64,000 nucleotides of DNA from Crystallibacter permensis (GCF_025960875.1 NZ_JAODLR010000001.1:248001-312000), one strand, 5' to 3'; positions 27,128 through 37,673 are shown, counted from the first letter of the stretch. Notes: a model not told the origin generated them from the sequence alone. A program made the numbers and translations.

Positions 27128-29533
27128 TTATTGGGCGGACAGGATCCATTCGGTGATGGTGTCCGGGTCCTCGCCGAATTCACGGGTGTGGCGCAGTGCC
27201 TGCATGCGCAGATCCTGTAGCTGCTGGCGCAGTCCGGTGCGGGATGCACCCAGGGAAGGCACCCGGTCGATGACGTCGATGGCCAGCTGGTAGCGGTCAA
27301 TGCGGTTCATCATGGCCATGTCGAACGGCGTGGTGGTGGTTCCTTCCTCGACGTAGCCGCGGACGTGCAGATTGTCATGGTTGGTGCGCCGGTAGGTCAG
27401 CCGGTGGAGCAGCCAGGGGTAGCCGTGGTACGCGAAGATGATGGGCTTGTCGGTAGTGAACAACCGGTCGAAATCCCGGTGCTCCAGGCCGTGAGGATGT
27501 TCCTTGGCATCCTGGAGGCGCATCAGGTCCACCACGTTGACCAGCCGCACTTTCAGCTCCGGTATCTGTTCACGGAGCAGCGCCGCCGCAGCCACCGCTT
27601 CCACGGTGGGCACGTCGCCGGCGCAGCCGAGGACCACATCCGGTTCCTCGCCGGGACGCTCGCTGCCCGCAAAGTCCCACACCCCGATCCCGCGTTCGCA
27701 GTGGTTCCGGGCTTCCTCCGGGCCCAGCCAGGTCAGCGACGGCTGCTTCCCGCAGACAATAACGTTGACGTAGTCGCGGGAGCGCAGGCAGTGCTCGGTG
27801 ACGCAGAGCAGCGTGTTGGCATCCGGCGGCAGGTAGACCCGGACCACCTCGGGCTTCTTGTTCATCACGTGGTCGATGAAGCCCGGATCCTGGTGCGAAA
27901 AGCCGTTGTGGTCCTGTTGCCAGACGTGCGAGGACAGCAAGTAGTTCAGCGACGCCACCGGCTGCCGCCAGGGCAGTTCACGGTGCACCTGCAGCCATTT
28001 GGCATGCTGGTTGAACATGGAATCGACAATGTGCACAAAAGCTTCGTAGCAGTTGAACACGCCGTGCCGCCCGGTCAGCAGGTAGCCCTCGAGCCAGCCC
28101 TGGCAGAGGTTTTCGCTGAGCACTTCCATCACCCGGCCCGCCCGGCCCAGATGCTCGTCCACCTCGTCGAGCCGCTGCTGCCAGACCTTGTCCGTGACCT
28201 CGTAGACGTCCTGCAGCCGGTTCGATGCCGTCTCGTCCGGGCCGAAAATCCGGAAGTTTTCCGGGTTCAGCCGCACCACTTCGCGCAGCCATGAACCCAG
28301 GTTTTTCATTGGACTCACGCGCTCGGTTCCCGGCTGATTAACGACGACGGCGTGCCCACCGTAGGCGGGCAGCTTCAGGTCCTGCAGGAGCCGGCCTCCG
28401 TTGGCATAGGCCGTAGCGCTCATCCGCTTGTCGCCCTGCGGCGCGAGCCCGGCGATTTCCGCGCGCAGCCGGCCCTCGCCGTCGAAAAGCTCGTCCGGCC
28501 GGTAGGACTGCAGCCAGCTCTGTAGCTGGGCCAGATGGTCAGGGTTGGTCCGCACCTCGGACAGCGGCACCTGATGTGCCCGCCAGGTCCCCTCCACCGG
28601 TTTGCCGTCCACCTTTTCGGGTCCGGTCCAGCCTTTGGGCGAACGCAGCACGATCATCGGCCAGCGCGGGGCGTATTCCGACGGCGCGGCCTGGTCCGAC
28701 CGGTGCTGATCCTGGATCTGCCGGATTCCGTCCAGGGCCTGCTCGAGGGCGTGCGCGAATTCCTCATGGGCGCGCACGGTGTCCCGCGGATCCTGCACGG
28801 TGACGAAGATCGGCTCGTACCCGTAGCCGGTCATCAGTGCGGCCAGCTGTTCCTGGGGCATCCGGGCCAGCACCGTGGGATTGGCGATCTTGTAGCCGTT
28901 GAGGTGCAGGATGGGCAGCACCGCGCCGTCCTGCACCGGGTCCAGGAAGGAGCTTGAGTGCCAACTGGCGGCCAGCGCTCCGGTTTCCGCTTCGCCGTCG
29001 CCGATGACGCAGGCCGCGATCAGTTGCGGATTATCGAACACGGCGCCGAAGGCATGGGCAAGCGAGTAGCCCAGCTCCCCTCCCTCATTAATGGAGCCGG
29101 GAGTTTCCGGCGCCGCGTGGCTGGGGATGCCGCCGGGATAGGAGAACTGCTTGAACAGTTCCCGCAGTCCGTCCTCGTCCTTCCCCACATGTGTGTAGAT
29201 CTCCGAGTAGGTACCCTCCAGCCAGGCGTTGGCCACATTGGCCGGGCCGCCGTGGCCGGGGCCGGTGACGAAAAGGACGTCCTGGCCCTGTTCGGCGATC
29301 ACCCGGTTCAGATGGGCGTAGATGAAGTTGAGCCCCGGCGTCGTGCCCCAGTGTCCGAGCAGCCGCGCCTTCACGTCCTCGGGTTCCAGCGGCCGGCGCA
29401 GCAACGGATTGTCGCGCAAGTAGATCTGCCCGGCGGAGAGGTAGTTGGCCGCCCGCCACCACAGGTTCACGCCGTCCAGGCTCCGCTGGTCCGAGCCCGG
29501 ATTGGTGGTCAGCACTGCATTGTTCTCAGTCAT
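27128..29533 (-). CDS. xfp: Xylulose-5-phosphate/fructose-6-phosphate phosphoketolase
   Basis: An 801-residue thiamine-diphosphate enzyme that splits xylulose 5-phosphate or fructose 6-phosphate to acetyl phosphate plus an aldose phosphate. Full length for the family. Seen are [36 protein letters not shown], the TPP/Mg motif [19 protein letters not shown] and the C-terminal HSLHxRGY-like stretch [19 protein letters not shown]. The start has a strong AAGGAGG. It lies just upstream of the LacI gene on the same strand with about 100 bases between; ligD ends 58 bases upstream. Confidence 0.96.
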   Translation of the reverse strand: MTENNAVLTTNPGSDQRSLDGVNLWWRAANYLSAGQIYLRDNPLLRRPLEPEDVKARLLGHWGTTPGLNFIYAHLNRVIAEQGQDVLFVTGPGHGGPANVANAWLEGTYSEIYTHVGKDEDGLRELFKQFSYPGGIPSHAAPETPGSINEGGELGYSLAHAFGAVFDNPQLIAACVIGDGEAETGALAASWHSSSFLDPVQDGAVLPILHLNGYKIANPTVLARMPQEQLAALMTGYGYEPIFVTVQDPRDTVRAHEEFAHALEQALDGIRQIQDQHRSDQAAPSEYAPRWPMIVLRSPKGWTGPEKVDGKPVEGTWRAHQVPLSEVRTNPDHLAQLQSWLQSYRPDELFDGEGRLRAEIAGLAPQGDKRMSATAYANGGRLLQDLKLPAYGGHAVVVNQPGTERVSPMKNLGSWLREVVRLNPENFRIFGPDETASNRLQDVYEVTDKVWQQRLDEVDEHLGRAGRVMEVLSENLCQGWLEGYLLTGRHGVFNCYEAFVHIVDSMFNQHAKWLQVHRELPWRQPVASLNYLLSSHVWQQDHNGFSHQDPGFIDHVMNKKPEVVRVYLPPDANTLLCVTEHCLRSRDYVNVIVCGKQPSLTWLGPEEARNHCERGIGVWDFAGSERPGEEPDVVLGCAGDVPTVEAVAAAALLREQIPELKVRLVNVVDLMRLQDAKEHPHGLEHRDFDRLFTTDKPIIFAYHGYPWLLHRLTYRRTNHDNLHVRGYVEEGTTTTPFDMAMMNRIDRYQLAIDVIDRVPSLGASRTGLRQQLQDLRMQALRHTREFGEDPDTITEWILSAQ

Positions 29534-29591
29534 GGAGCCTCCTTGGGGCGGTGGTGCGGTGGTGTCGCGACGGTGGTGCCGGAACGTCGGA

Positions 29592-32123
29592 TCAGACCTC
29601 GACCACGACGTCGGATGGTTTCTTGTCCGGCCGGAAGCCGCGCCAGACGGGGTGGCGGAGTTTGCCGGCTTCGGTCCGTTCGCTGAACTGCACCTCGCCC
29701 ACCAGGGCGGGCCTGACCCAGTGGGCGTCCGAGGCGTCCGCGGCGGGAACGTCGTCCAGCGGCGGGGTCTTGCGGGCCATTTTCTTCAGGCGCGCGCCCA
29801 CGGCCGCCAGGTCCCGCTCGGTCAGGCCGGAGCCGACGCGGCCGAGGTAACGCAGGTCTGCTCCGTCCGGAATGGCCACCAGCAGCGAGCCGATCTTGCG
29901 TTCCCGGCTGCCCTTGCCGGGCCGCCAGCCCACGATGACCACTTCCTGCGTCAACTGGTTCTTGATCTTGATCCAACTCCTTGAGCGCTGTCCGTCCGCG
30001 TACGTACTGTCTACCCGCTTGGCCATCACACCTTCAAGGCCCAGTTCCTTGCTGGTGTCCACGGCATCCTGCAGCGAGGTGTCCAGGTCCGGCGGCACCT
30101 GGATGTGGCCGTCGCCGCCGGCATCCACGGCCTGTGCCAGTATCTCGCGGCGCTGGCAGTATTCCAGCGGGAGCAGCGATTTGCCGTCCAGCTGCAGCAG
30201 GTCGAAGAGCATCAGGTGGACCGGGGTCCGCGCCGCTGCCTGGTCGATGTCGCGCTTCTTGGTCAGCTTCATCCGGGTCTGCAGGAGACCGAAGTCCGGG
30301 CGGCCGGCCTTGTTAAGGGCCACGATTTCCCCGTCCAGCACGGCCGTCTCCGCGTGCACCCGATCCGGCAGGTCCGCCAGTTCGGGATAGCCGGCGGTCA
30401 GGTCGTTGCCGTTGCGGCTGATCAGCCGGACGGCGCGGTCCTCGATAACGGCGATGGCACGGATGCCGTCCCACTTCATCTCGAACGCCCACTGGTGTTC
30501 AGCGGTGATGTCCGCGGCGGAGCCCTGCGTTGCCAGCATGGGCTTGATGAACGTCGGCTCCACCTCCTTGGCCAGGTCATCGCCTTGGCGCCCGTGCGGC
30601 GTGCCTTTCCGGTACGTCCCGGGCTTCTGGTCCTTCATCAGGTGCATCAGCCAGTTGTTCTCGCCCTTTTCCCCGCCGGTGTGGATCAGGGCGTAGCGCC
30701 GCGGCGCCTCGGGACCGCCGTCCTTGCTGAGCCCGCCGCCCTCTTTGCCGTGCAGAATGACGATGACTTCCTTGCCGTCCCGCCACTTCTCCAGGTCGTA
30801 GGTGCCCGAATCCCAGATGTAGACCTCGCCTGCGCCGTACTCGCCCTTGGCGATGGTGCCCTCGAAGCTGCCGTATTCCAGCGGGTGGTCCTCGGTCTGC
30901 ACGGCCAGGTGGTTCTTGCCCGCGCTGGTGGGCGGGCCCTTCGGCACGGCCCACGACACCAGGACGCCTTCACGCTCCAGCCGGAAGTCGTAGTGCAGCC
31001 GCCGGGCGTGGTGCTCCTGGATCACAAACGTGTTGCCGCCGCGGTCCACGGGCGGAGCCTCGGGGACGGGTTCGGCCGTTTTGGCCGGGTCACGCATGGA
31101 CCGGTATTTGGTGAGCCGGTCGAAACCGTGCGCGGCCCCGGAACGGCGCGCCCCGCCGTCGTTGTTTGAAGGGTCCCCCCCGGCTTCCTCCACCGCCTCG
31201 GCCAGCGATTCCTCGTCCGCGGTCCCCGAGCCCATGCCTTCGAGCAGGTCCCCGAGCTCGGCGACGCGCTCCAGCACCTGCAGATAGTCCAGGTGCGCCA
31301 GGTCCGGGTCATCGAGTTCCTCCCACGTGCGCGGCGCGGCGACCATCGGGTGGGCGCGCCCGCGCAGCGAATAAGGGGTGATGGTGGTCTTGTTCCAATG
31401 GTTCTGGCTCCAGTCCAGCAGGACCTTGCCCCTGCGCAGCGTCTTTTTCATGTCGCTGACCACCAGGTCCTTGTGGTCCGCCTCCAGCACGCGCGCCAGT
31501 TCATGCGCGACGGCGGACACCTCCTCCGAGGTCTGCTTCCCGTCCAGCGCGGCATACAGGTGGATGCCCTTGGAGCCGCTGGTGACCGGCCGCGGATCCA
31601 GCCCCATCCCGGCCAGCACGGCGCGGACCAGCCGTGCCACCTCGGCGCATTCGGCCAGCCCGGCGCCCTCCCCCGGGTCCAAGTCCAGCACCAGCCGGTC
31701 CGGATTGTTGATCTTGCCCCGCGGCCCGAACTTCCACTGCGGAACGTGGATCTCCAGCGCCGAGATCTGCGCCAGCCAGGTGAGGGTGGCCAGATCGTTG
31801 ACCATCGGGTACACGTTGGTCCCGCTCTTGTGCTCGATGGCGTGGCTCTTGACCCAGGCCGGCGCGTGTTCCTCCAGGTTCTTCTGGAAGAACACCTCCC
31901 CGGGTTTGTCCGCCGTGCCCACCCCGTTGACCCAGCGCTTGCGGGTGACCGGCCGGTGCGCGGCATGCGGAATCAGGTACTCGGCAATCCGCGAGTAATA
32001 GTCCAGCACTTCGGCCTTGGTGGTGCCGGTTTCGGGGTAAATCACCTTGTCCAGGCTCGTCAGCTTCAGCCGGTGTCCGTCCACCGTGACCAGCTGGCGC
32101 TGGCCGGAGCTTGTCTGGGCCAT
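29592..32123 (-). CDS. ligD: Multifunctional DNA repair ligase LigD (NHEJ)
   Basis: An 843-residue ATP-dependent ligase for non-homologous end joining. Domain order is polymerase/primase (about 15-300; catalytic Asp pair in LVLDLDP, 145-151; [10 protein letters not shown], 181-190), then 3'-phosphoesterase (about 365-510; [18 protein letters not shown]), then ATP-ligase (from about 525; [11 protein letters not shown], adenylated Lys550). This is the mycobacterial order. An open frame continues upstream for about 380 codons across ku, but the ATG at 32123 gives the proper N-terminus. It diverges from ku across 69 bases, and the two proteins act together. Confidence 0.95.
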   Translation of the reverse strand: MAQTSSGQRQLVTVDGHRLKLTSLDKVIYPETGTTKAEVLDYYSRIAEYLIPHAAHRPVTRKRWVNGVGTADKPGEVFFQKNLEEHAPAWVKSHAIEHKSGTNVYPMVNDLATLTWLAQISALEIHVPQWKFGPRGKINNPDRLVLDLDPGEGAGLAECAEVARLVRAVLAGMGLDPRPVTSGSKGIHLYAALDGKQTSEEVSAVAHELARVLEADHKDLVVSDMKKTLRRGKVLLDWSQNHWNKTTITPYSLRGRAHPMVAAPRTWEELDDPDLAHLDYLQVLERVAELGDLLEGMGSGTADEESLAEAVEEAGGDPSNNDGGARRSGAAHGFDRLTKYRSMRDPAKTAEPVPEAPPVDRGGNTFVIQEHHARRLHYDFRLEREGVLVSWAVPKGPPTSAGKNHLAVQTEDHPLEYGSFEGTIAKGEYGAGEVYIWDSGTYDLEKWRDGKEVIVILHGKEGGGLSKDGGPEAPRRYALIHTGGEKGENNWLMHLMKDQKPGTYRKGTPHGRQGDDLAKEVEPTFIKPMLATQGSAADITAEHQWAFEMKWDGIRAIAVIEDRAVRLISRNGNDLTAGYPELADLPDRVHAETAVLDGEIVALNKAGRPDFGLLQTRMKLTKKRDIDQAAARTPVHLMLFDLLQLDGKSLLPLEYCQRREILAQAVDAGGDGHIQVPPDLDTSLQDAVDTSKELGLEGVMAKRVDSTYADGQRSRSWIKIKNQLTQEVVIVGWRPGKGSRERKIGSLLVAIPDGADLRYLGRVGSGLTERDLAAVGARLKKMARKTPPLDDVPAADASDAHWVRPALVGEVQFSERTEAGKLRHPVWRGFRPDKKPSDVVVEV

Positions 32124-32192
32124 AGGCTTAGTCTGGCCAATATTGTGGCCGATGGCTAGTAATTGCCAGCATGCTTGGTGTTGTATTGATCC

Positions 32193-33125
32193 ATGAGAGC
32201 CATCTGGAAAGGGGCTGTCGCTTTCGGCCTGGTCAACGTCCCGGTCAAGCTTTACAGCGCCACGGAAGACCATGACATCAAGCTGCACCAGGTCCATGAG
32301 AAGGACGGCGGGCGGATCCGGTACCAGCGCCGCTGCGAGGTGTGCGGGGAAATCGTCGAGTACAAGGACATCGACAAGGCGTACGACGACGGCGAGCAGA
32401 CCGTGGTGCTCACGGACGAGGACCTGGACTCGCTGCCGGTGGAAAAGAACCGCGAGATCGACGTCGTGGAGTTTGTCCCCAGCGACCAGATCGATCCGAT
32501 CATGTTCGACCGCAGCTACTATCTGGAGCCGGATTCCAAATCGAGCAAGGCCTATGTGCTGCTGCGCCGGACGCTGGAGGACACGGACCGGACCGCGGTG
32601 GTGAAGTTCGCGCTGCGGCAGAAGACCCGGCTGGCTGCGCTGCGCGTCCGCGGCGATGTGCTGATGCTGCAGACGCTGCTCTGGGAGGACGAGGTCCGCG
32701 AGGCCGCGTTCCCCTCGCTCGAGGAGGACGTGCGGGTTTCCGCGAAGGAACGCGAAATGTCGGCGGCGCTGGTGGAATCCTTCTCCAGCGACTTCAAGCC
32801 CGAGGACTTCACGGACGAGTACCAGGAGCAGTTGCGCACCCTTATCGAGGCCAAACTCGAGCAGGGCGAAACCCTGGACACTGAGGCAACCTTCGGCGAA
32901 GAGGGCGAGGAAGAAGGCGGCAAGGTCCTGGACCTGATGGAGGCTCTGCGCCGCAGCGTCGAGAAGAACCGCGAAGGCAAGAAGCCCGCGGAATCCAAGC
33001 CAAAGGCCGCCGCCAAGTCCGCCTCCAACTCTTCGGCTAAATCGGAGGACACCAAGGAAAGACCGGCCGCGAAGTCCGCCGCCAAGACGTCCTCCTCGAA
33101 AACCAAGGCGAAAAAGGGCGCTTGA
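32193..33125 (+). CDS. ku: Ku protein (NHEJ end-binding)
   Basis: A 310-residue bacterial Ku, which forms a homodimeric ring on double-strand ends and recruits LigD. The start MRAIWKGAVAFGLVNVPVKLYSATE is highly characteristic. The core ends at about residue 255 (KVLDLMEALRRSVEKN). It is followed by a Lys/Ala/Ser-rich basic tail of about 50 residues, similar to the extended DNA-binding tails of some actinobacterial Ku proteins. The intergenic region with ligD contains GGCCAATATTGTGGCC (an inverted repeat with GGCCA/TGGCC arms), a candidate shared operator. Confidence 0.96.
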   Translation: MRAIWKGAVAFGLVNVPVKLYSATEDHDIKLHQVHEKDGGRIRYQRRCEVCGEIVEYKDIDKAYDDGEQTVVLTDEDLDSLPVEKNREIDVVEFVPSDQIDPIMFDRSYYLEPDSKSSKAYVLLRRTLEDTDRTAVVKFALRQKTRLAALRVRGDVLMLQTLLWEDEVREAAFPSLEEDVRVSAKEREMSAALVESFSSDFKPEDFTDEYQEQLRTLIEAKLEQGETLDTEATFGEEGEEEGGKVLDLMEALRRSVEKNREGKKPAESKPKAAAKSASNSSAKSEDTKERPAAKSAAKTSSSKTKAKKGA

Positions 33126-33150
33126 CGAACAGCTAACGACGCCATTTTCG

Positions 33151-33921
33151 CTACAGGACGAGTTCCTGTCCCGGGGTGGGGATGCGCAGCGAGTCGCCGA
33201 GTCCCTTGGCTGCGAACTCCGCGCGGAGCTCCTTGTGGCCCTCGCTGAAGTGCGTCCATCCCTCGGCATGGACCGGCACGACCGCCGGTGTCCGGAGCTT
33301 CGCCGCCGCCTCGGCCGCGGCCCCGGCCGTGAGGGTCAGCGGAGCGTTGTCGAAAATCCCGATCCGCGCCGCGCCGGTGAAGAGCACTGCCACGTCCACG
33401 GGGGCAAACCGCTCCGCAATGGTCCCCACCACAGCCACCGAGGCGTTGTCGCCGCTGACGTAAACCGTGGGCAGGTCGGCCCCGGACAGCACGAAACCGG
33501 TCACTGTACCCGTGACTGGCTCGCAGCCTTCGGGACCGTGCAGGGCGGGAACGGCCGTGATGGTGAGGTCCTGCTTGCCGGCGGCTTGCAGCGTGGTTTC
33601 CTCCCAGGCCGACATGCCGGTGACGGCCGGGATGCGCCCGGCGGCCTCAGGCGTACCAAAGACGGTGCACCCGCCCGATTCGACCAGCTTGCGCCCGGAG
33701 TTGTCCAGGTTGTCGGCATGCTCGTCATGGGACAGCAGGACGACATCCACGCCGGGCAGGTCAGCGAGTTCGACGGCGGGGCCGGAGGTCTTCACGAGGG
33801 TTCCGGCCGGAGTGGGGTACTCCTGGGGCGGGTCAAAGGTCGGGTCGGTCAGGAAGGTCCATCCGCCGAGCTTGAAAAACGCCGTGGGACCGCCGATATG
33901 AGTGAGTGCTAATTTATTCAT
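33151..33921 (-). CDS. MBL-fold metal-dependent hydrolase
   Basis: A 256-residue metallo-beta-lactamase-fold protein of the UlaG/UPF0173-like group. The metal motif is SHDEHADNLD (in place of the more common HxHxDH), with further His residues in PALHGPEG and VPVHAEGW. It lacks a signal peptide. The N-terminal LTHIGGPTAFFKLGGWTFLTDP is typical of this subgroup, which includes lactonases and phosphodiesterases. Convergent with ku, 25 bases apart. Function beyond hydrolase is not deducible. Confidence 0.82.
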   Translation of the reverse strand: MNKLALTHIGGPTAFFKLGGWTFLTDPTFDPPQEYPTPAGTLVKTSGPAVELADLPGVDVVLLSHDEHADNLDNSGRKLVESGGCTVFGTPEAAGRIPAVTGMSAWEETTLQAAGKQDLTITAVPALHGPEGCEPVTGTVTGFVLSGADLPTVYVSGDNASVAVVGTIAERFAPVDVAVLFTGAARIGIFDNAPLTLTAGAAAEAAAKLRTPAVVPVHAEGWTHFSEGHKELRAEFAAKGLGDSLRIPTPGQELVL

Positions 33922-33959
33922 ACCTCCACCATGCCGCCCCGGGAGTGCCCTGGCCAGTG

Positions 33960-34208
33960 CTACTGCCGGTAACCCTCCACTTCCTCAACCGGGCGGGTGT
34001 GGGCCTCGTCGGGGTCTTCGCCGGCACGGCGCTTGGCCCGGCGCTGGCGCAGCAGATCCCAGCACTGGTCCAGCTGTTCTTCCAGCCGCGCGAGCTCCCT
34101 TGCCCGTGCCTCTGCCTGCTCGTTGTCCACGATGCCGCCCTCGCGGAGTTGCTGCTCCTCTTCAATGAGCTCTTCGATCCGGCGGTGGATTTCCTGGTCC
34201 ATGTCCAT
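33960..34208 (-). CDS. DUF2630 family protein
   Basis: An 82-residue highly charged, mostly helical protein: EIHRRIEELIEEEQQLRE, then ARARELARLEEQLDQCWDLL, then a basic RQRRAKRRAGEDPDEAHTRP. It matches DUF2630, a small actinobacterial family of unknown role. The heptad-like pattern suggests a coiled-coil dimer. It shares the minus strand with its neighbours; 38 bases separate it from the MBL gene downstream. Confidence 0.86.
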   Translation of the reverse strand: MDMDQEIHRRIEELIEEEQQLREGGIVDNEQAEARARELARLEEQLDQCWDLLRQRRAKRRAGEDPDEAHTRPVEEVEGYRQ

Positions 34209-34282
34209 TACCTCCTGCAGTAGTTGGCGTCGACTCTCAGGCTACTGAGCATTTGCACCGCAGACCATAGCCGGGAGCTGAC

Positions 34283-34846
34283 CTACACATCTCCGCCGGC
34301 CAGCAGGCGGTCCACTCCTGCCGCATCAAGGATGGGCTGGCGGTATTCCTCGCTGAGCACCTTGCGCACCATATGTCCGTAGTCGTCCCTGTTCGAGGCC
34401 ATGGCATCCGCGGCATAGGCCACCTTGAAGTTATTGGCGAAGGCATCGGCCGCGGTCTGGGCCACACAATTGTGGATGGAAACCCCGGCCAGCACCAACT
34501 GCGCCGCTCCGAAATTGCGTAGCCGCAGCAGCAAGTCGGTGCCCTGGAAAGCACTGTCCCGCGTCTTGACCATCCGCGGCAGATTCTCATACCGCAGCCC
34601 CGGGAGGAACGCGGCCTGCTCACTGCCGGAGAAGATGAAGCCCTGGTCATCCTCGAGCATGCTCAGGGTCCAGGTGGATTTATCCCGCTCGTGTTCGGTG
34701 CACACCATCAACACGGGAACCGAGGCTTTTTGCGCCTGCCCGATGAGGTGGTTGCAGGCATCGACCAACTGTCCCTGCCGTTCTCCCAGGGCGGGATCCT
34801 CGAAATAGGCGTTCTGCATGTCGATGATCAGTACAGCGGTATTCAT
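34283..34846 (-). CDS. Cysteine hydrolase (isochorismatase-like)
   Basis: A 187-residue isochorismatase-superfamily hydrolase. The catalytic Asp is in LIIDMQNAYF, the Lys is in the MVKTRDSAF segment, and the Cys is in VLAGVSIHNCVAQTAADAFANNF. Members hydrolyse amides such as nicotinamide or N-carbamoyl compounds. The start at 34846 fits the family N-terminus. It diverges from the FAD-Rieske gene across about 117 bases. Confidence 0.85.
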   Translation of the reverse strand: MNTAVLIIDMQNAYFEDPALGERQGQLVDACNHLIGQAQKASVPVLMVCTEHERDKSTWTLSMLEDDQGFIFSGSEQAAFLPGLRYENLPRMVKTRDSAFQGTDLLLRLRNFGAAQLVLAGVSIHNCVAQTAADAFANNFKVAYAADAMASNRDDYGHMVRKVLSEEYRQPILDAAGVDRLLAGGDV

Positions 34847-34963
34847 AACGTAGCCCGGCCTCCCGAAACCTCTTTTGCGGTCTGTATTGAAAGTAAGCTT
34901 ACTGATCTCTTGACGGAAGCCACGCAACAAGGTGGGGTGGAGTTAGCAGCGGAAAGGATCACC

Positions 34964-36487
34964 ATGAAATCCCTTTGGCTAGACACGGCGCCGGACATCG
35001 CCTCGGATTTCTACGAGCCCGGTACCGAATATGACAGCGTGATTGTCGGTGCCGGCATAACCGGCCTGACCACCGCCGTCCTGCTGGCGCGGGCCGGGCA
35101 CCGGGTAGCCGTACTTGAGGCCCGCAGCACCGGGGCCGTCACCACCGGCAACACCACCGCGAAGGTCTCCCTGTTGCAGGGCCGGCAGATGTCCAGCATC
35201 AGCTCCCACCACGGCGCCGAGACTGCGCGTGCCTACGTGGATGCCCAGCGCGAAGGGCAGTCCTGGCTTCTGCGCTTCGCCGAGGAACACGGAATCGATT
35301 ACCAGCGCCGTGACGCTTATACCTATGCCAACACGGGCAAAGGGGTCGATGACCTCAAGAAGGAGTTGGAGGCCAGCGCCGAAGCCGGCCTCGGGGTGGA
35401 GTACGTGGACACGTCCGCGGAGCTACCCTTTCCGATTGCCGGAGCCATCCGGCTATCTGGCCAGGCCCAGATCCACCCGCTTCAAGTGCTCGCCGGGTTG
35501 GCCGCGGAACTACGTGAACGCGGCGGCGTCCTGGTTGAACGGGTACGCGTCACCAACGTCACCGGCACCCGGGCTACGTCCGGATCCAAGCAGGCGGCCG
35601 GCGGCAGCGCGGGCCGCAAACTCACCGTCCACGCGGAGGCCGGCCAGGTGACCGCGGACCATGTTGTCCTGGCCACCGGCACGCCCATCCTGAACCGCGG
35701 CGGCCATTTCGGCTTACTCAAGCCCCAGCGGTCCTACGCCACCGCTTTCAATGTGCCCGGCCCCATTCCCGAGGGCATGTACCTCTCGATCGATTCCCCC
35801 GCCAGATCCCTACGCACCGCCGAGAACGCCGGCCGGCAGGTCCTGATCGTGGGCGGCAACGGGCACAGCGTGGGCCGGCAGCAGCACACCAAAGGACAGC
35901 TGGAGGATCTGGTCCGCTGGGCGCAGAACACATTCCCTGGCGCCGATCTGACGCACAGCTGGTCCGCGCAGGACTACAAACCGGACGGGGCCGTGCCCTA
36001 CGTGGGCAAGCTGTCCTTTGCGGAGGACCGTATCTACGTGGCCACAGGCTACAACAAATGGGGCATGACCAATTCGGTGGCGGCCGCGCTGTCGCTGACC
36101 TCGCTAATCCTCGAAGGGGCCAAGCCCTGGGCCAGGGCACTGTACAAGACGCGGGTGGCCCCGCAGGATGCCTTCTCCACGGTCCAGACCAATGCAGCCG
36201 TGGGCGTGGAACTGGTCAGCGGCTGGCTCGGCGGACTGGTCCGCACCTCGGAAACCGCACCGCCGGAAGGCCAGGGCACGGTGGTTCGGGACAATGCCCG
36301 GCCGGTGGGCGTGAGTACCGTGGATGGCAATACCCGGCGGGTGAGTGCGGTCTGCACACATCTGGGCGGGGTGCTGTCCTGGAACGACGCCGAATGCACC
36401 TGGGACTGCCCGCTGCACGGCTCGCGTTTCAGCGCCGACGGCACTGTGCTGGAAGGCCCAGCCACGCGGGATCTGGATAAGAAGTAA
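34964..36487 (+). CDS. FAD-dependent oxidoreductase fused to a Rieske 2Fe-2S domain
   Basis: A 507-residue fusion. An N-terminal DAO-type FAD domain (dinucleotide motif VIVGAGITGLTTAVLLARAG, about 26-45; GAVTTGNTTAKVS) occupies residues 1-400. The C-terminal part (about 430-507) is a Rieske domain with ligands CTHLGG near 464-469 and CPLHGSRF near 482-489. The architecture is shared by proteins annotated as FAD-dependent oxidoreductases with Rieske domains; substrates are generally unknown. GAAAGGATC precedes the ATG. The pstS-like gene follows 46 bases later on the same strand. Confidence 0.88.
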   Translation: MKSLWLDTAPDIASDFYEPGTEYDSVIVGAGITGLTTAVLLARAGHRVAVLEARSTGAVTTGNTTAKVSLLQGRQMSSISSHHGAETARAYVDAQREGQSWLLRFAEEHGIDYQRRDAYTYANTGKGVDDLKKELEASAEAGLGVEYVDTSAELPFPIAGAIRLSGQAQIHPLQVLAGLAAELRERGGVLVERVRVTNVTGTRATSGSKQAAGGSAGRKLTVHAEAGQVTADHVVLATGTPILNRGGHFGLLKPQRSYATAFNVPGPIPEGMYLSIDSPARSLRTAENAGRQVLIVGGNGHSVGRQQHTKGQLEDLVRWAQNTFPGADLTHSWSAQDYKPDGAVPYVGKLSFAEDRIYVATGYNKWGMTNSVAAALSLTSLILEGAKPWARALYKTRVAPQDAFSTVQTNAAVGVELVSGWLGGLVRTSETAPPEGQGTVVRDNARPVGVSTVDGNTRRVSAVCTHLGGVLSWNDAECTWDCPLHGSRFSADGTVLEGPATRDLDKK

Positions 36488-36533
36488 GCAGGAAACCCAT
36501 TTGCCCTATCCGACGTCGGAGGGAGCCATCTTT

Positions 36534-37673
36534 GTGCACGATTCGTTCCCGGTTACCCTAAAGAGGATGGCTCCCCGACTTTTCCCCACCTTGGCCCTGA
36601 CCTCTGCTGCCCTGCTGGCCTTGACGGCCTGCGGCTCCGACTATCCGCTGGGACCGGAGCAGGAAGCCGCTGCCCAGCACGGTTCCGATCTGACCGGAAC
36701 CCTTTCGGGCTCCGGTTCGTCCGCCCAGAACGCGGCGATGGATGCTTGGCGCGCGGGCTTTAACCTGCTTCATCCTAAGGCGCAGGTCCAGTACTCCCCG
36801 GATGGTTCCGGTGCCGGCCGGACCGCATTCCTGGCCGGTGCCGTGGAATTTGCCGGATCGGACGCCTACCTTGACGCCGAGGAGATGGAACGCGCCAAGG
36901 AGGTTTGTGGCCCCGAAGGCGCGTTCAACGTCCCCGCCTACGTCTCCCCCATCGCCGTCGGCTTCAACCTACCCGGCATCACAGAACTGAACATGGACGC
37001 GGCCACGATAGCGGGGATCTTCAAGGGCGAGATCACGAACTGGAGCGACCCTGCCATCGCCGAGCAGAACCCCGGCGTGAAGCTGCCTGACCTGCGCATC
37101 ACGCGGGTGAGCCGCGGCGATGATTCGGGAACCACCGAAAACTTCACGGAGTACCTGCATGCCGTGGCTCCGGATGTCTGGACGGCCGAACCCAGTGACG
37201 CCTTCCCGTCGGAATTTGTTGCGGAGAACGCCCAGGGCAATACCGGCGTGGTCAGCATGGTCGCCCGTACCGAAGGCGCTGTGACCTACGCAGATGATTC
37301 TGCGGTCGGACCCCCACTGGGCAAAGTAAACCTCAAAGTCGGCGACGATTACGTGCCGGTCAGCTCCGAGGGCGCGGCCATCGCCCTCGACGAGGCCGAA
37401 CCGGCAGAGGGGCGCCCGGAGTACGACCTCGCACTGGAACTTGACCGGACCACCACGGCCGAAGGCGCCTACCCGCTGCTGCTGGTGTCCTACCACGTCT
37501 GGTGCACAGCCTACGATGATCCGGAAAAGATCGAACTGATCAAGACCTTCGCCAAGTATGTCCTCAGCCCGGAAGGCCAGGCTGTTGCGGCCGATTCGGC
37601 CAAGAGCGCCCCGATCTCGGAGCGGCTCTCGGAGCGGGCCATCGAGTCGGTGGAAAGAATCAGCGCCCGCTAG
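36534..37673 (+). CDS. pstS: Phosphate ABC transporter substrate-binding lipoprotein
   Basis: A 379-residue PstS. A signal peptide with a lipobox (LLALTAC) places the mature lipoprotein on the outer face of the membrane. Family motifs are GSGSSAQNAAMDAWRAGF, QYSPDGSGAGRTAFLAG and RGDDSGTTENFTEYL, which bind phosphate. The GTG at 36534 has GGAGG about ten bases upstream; an ATG at 36567 is the alternative. No pstC, pstA or pstB follows, so this copy is orphaned here. Its end overlaps the convergent SRPBCC gene by 14 bases. Confidence 0.93.
   Translation: MHDSFPVTLKRMAPRLFPTLALTSAALLALTACGSDYPLGPEQEAAAQHGSDLTGTLSGSGSSAQNAAMDAWRAGFNLLHPKAQVQYSPDGSGAGRTAFLAGAVEFAGSDAYLDAEEMERAKEVCGPEGAFNVPAYVSPIAVGFNLPGITELNMDAATIAGIFKGEITNWSDPAIAEQNPGVKLPDLRITRVSRGDDSGTTENFTEYLHAVAPDVWTAEPSDAFPSEFVAENAQGNTGVVSMVARTEGAVTYADDSAVGPPLGKVNLKVGDDYVPVSSEGAAIALDEAEPAEGRPEYDLALELDRTTTAEGAYPLLLVSYHVWCTAYDDPEKIELIKTFAKYVLSPEGQAVAADSAKSAPISERLSERAIESVERISAR

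Noticed and set aside
32124-33269. N-terminal extension of ligD across ku
   Set aside because: The frame stays open for about 380 more codons, but it is antisense to an intact ku gene and the extension is low-complexity. LigD has its natural N-terminus at 32123.
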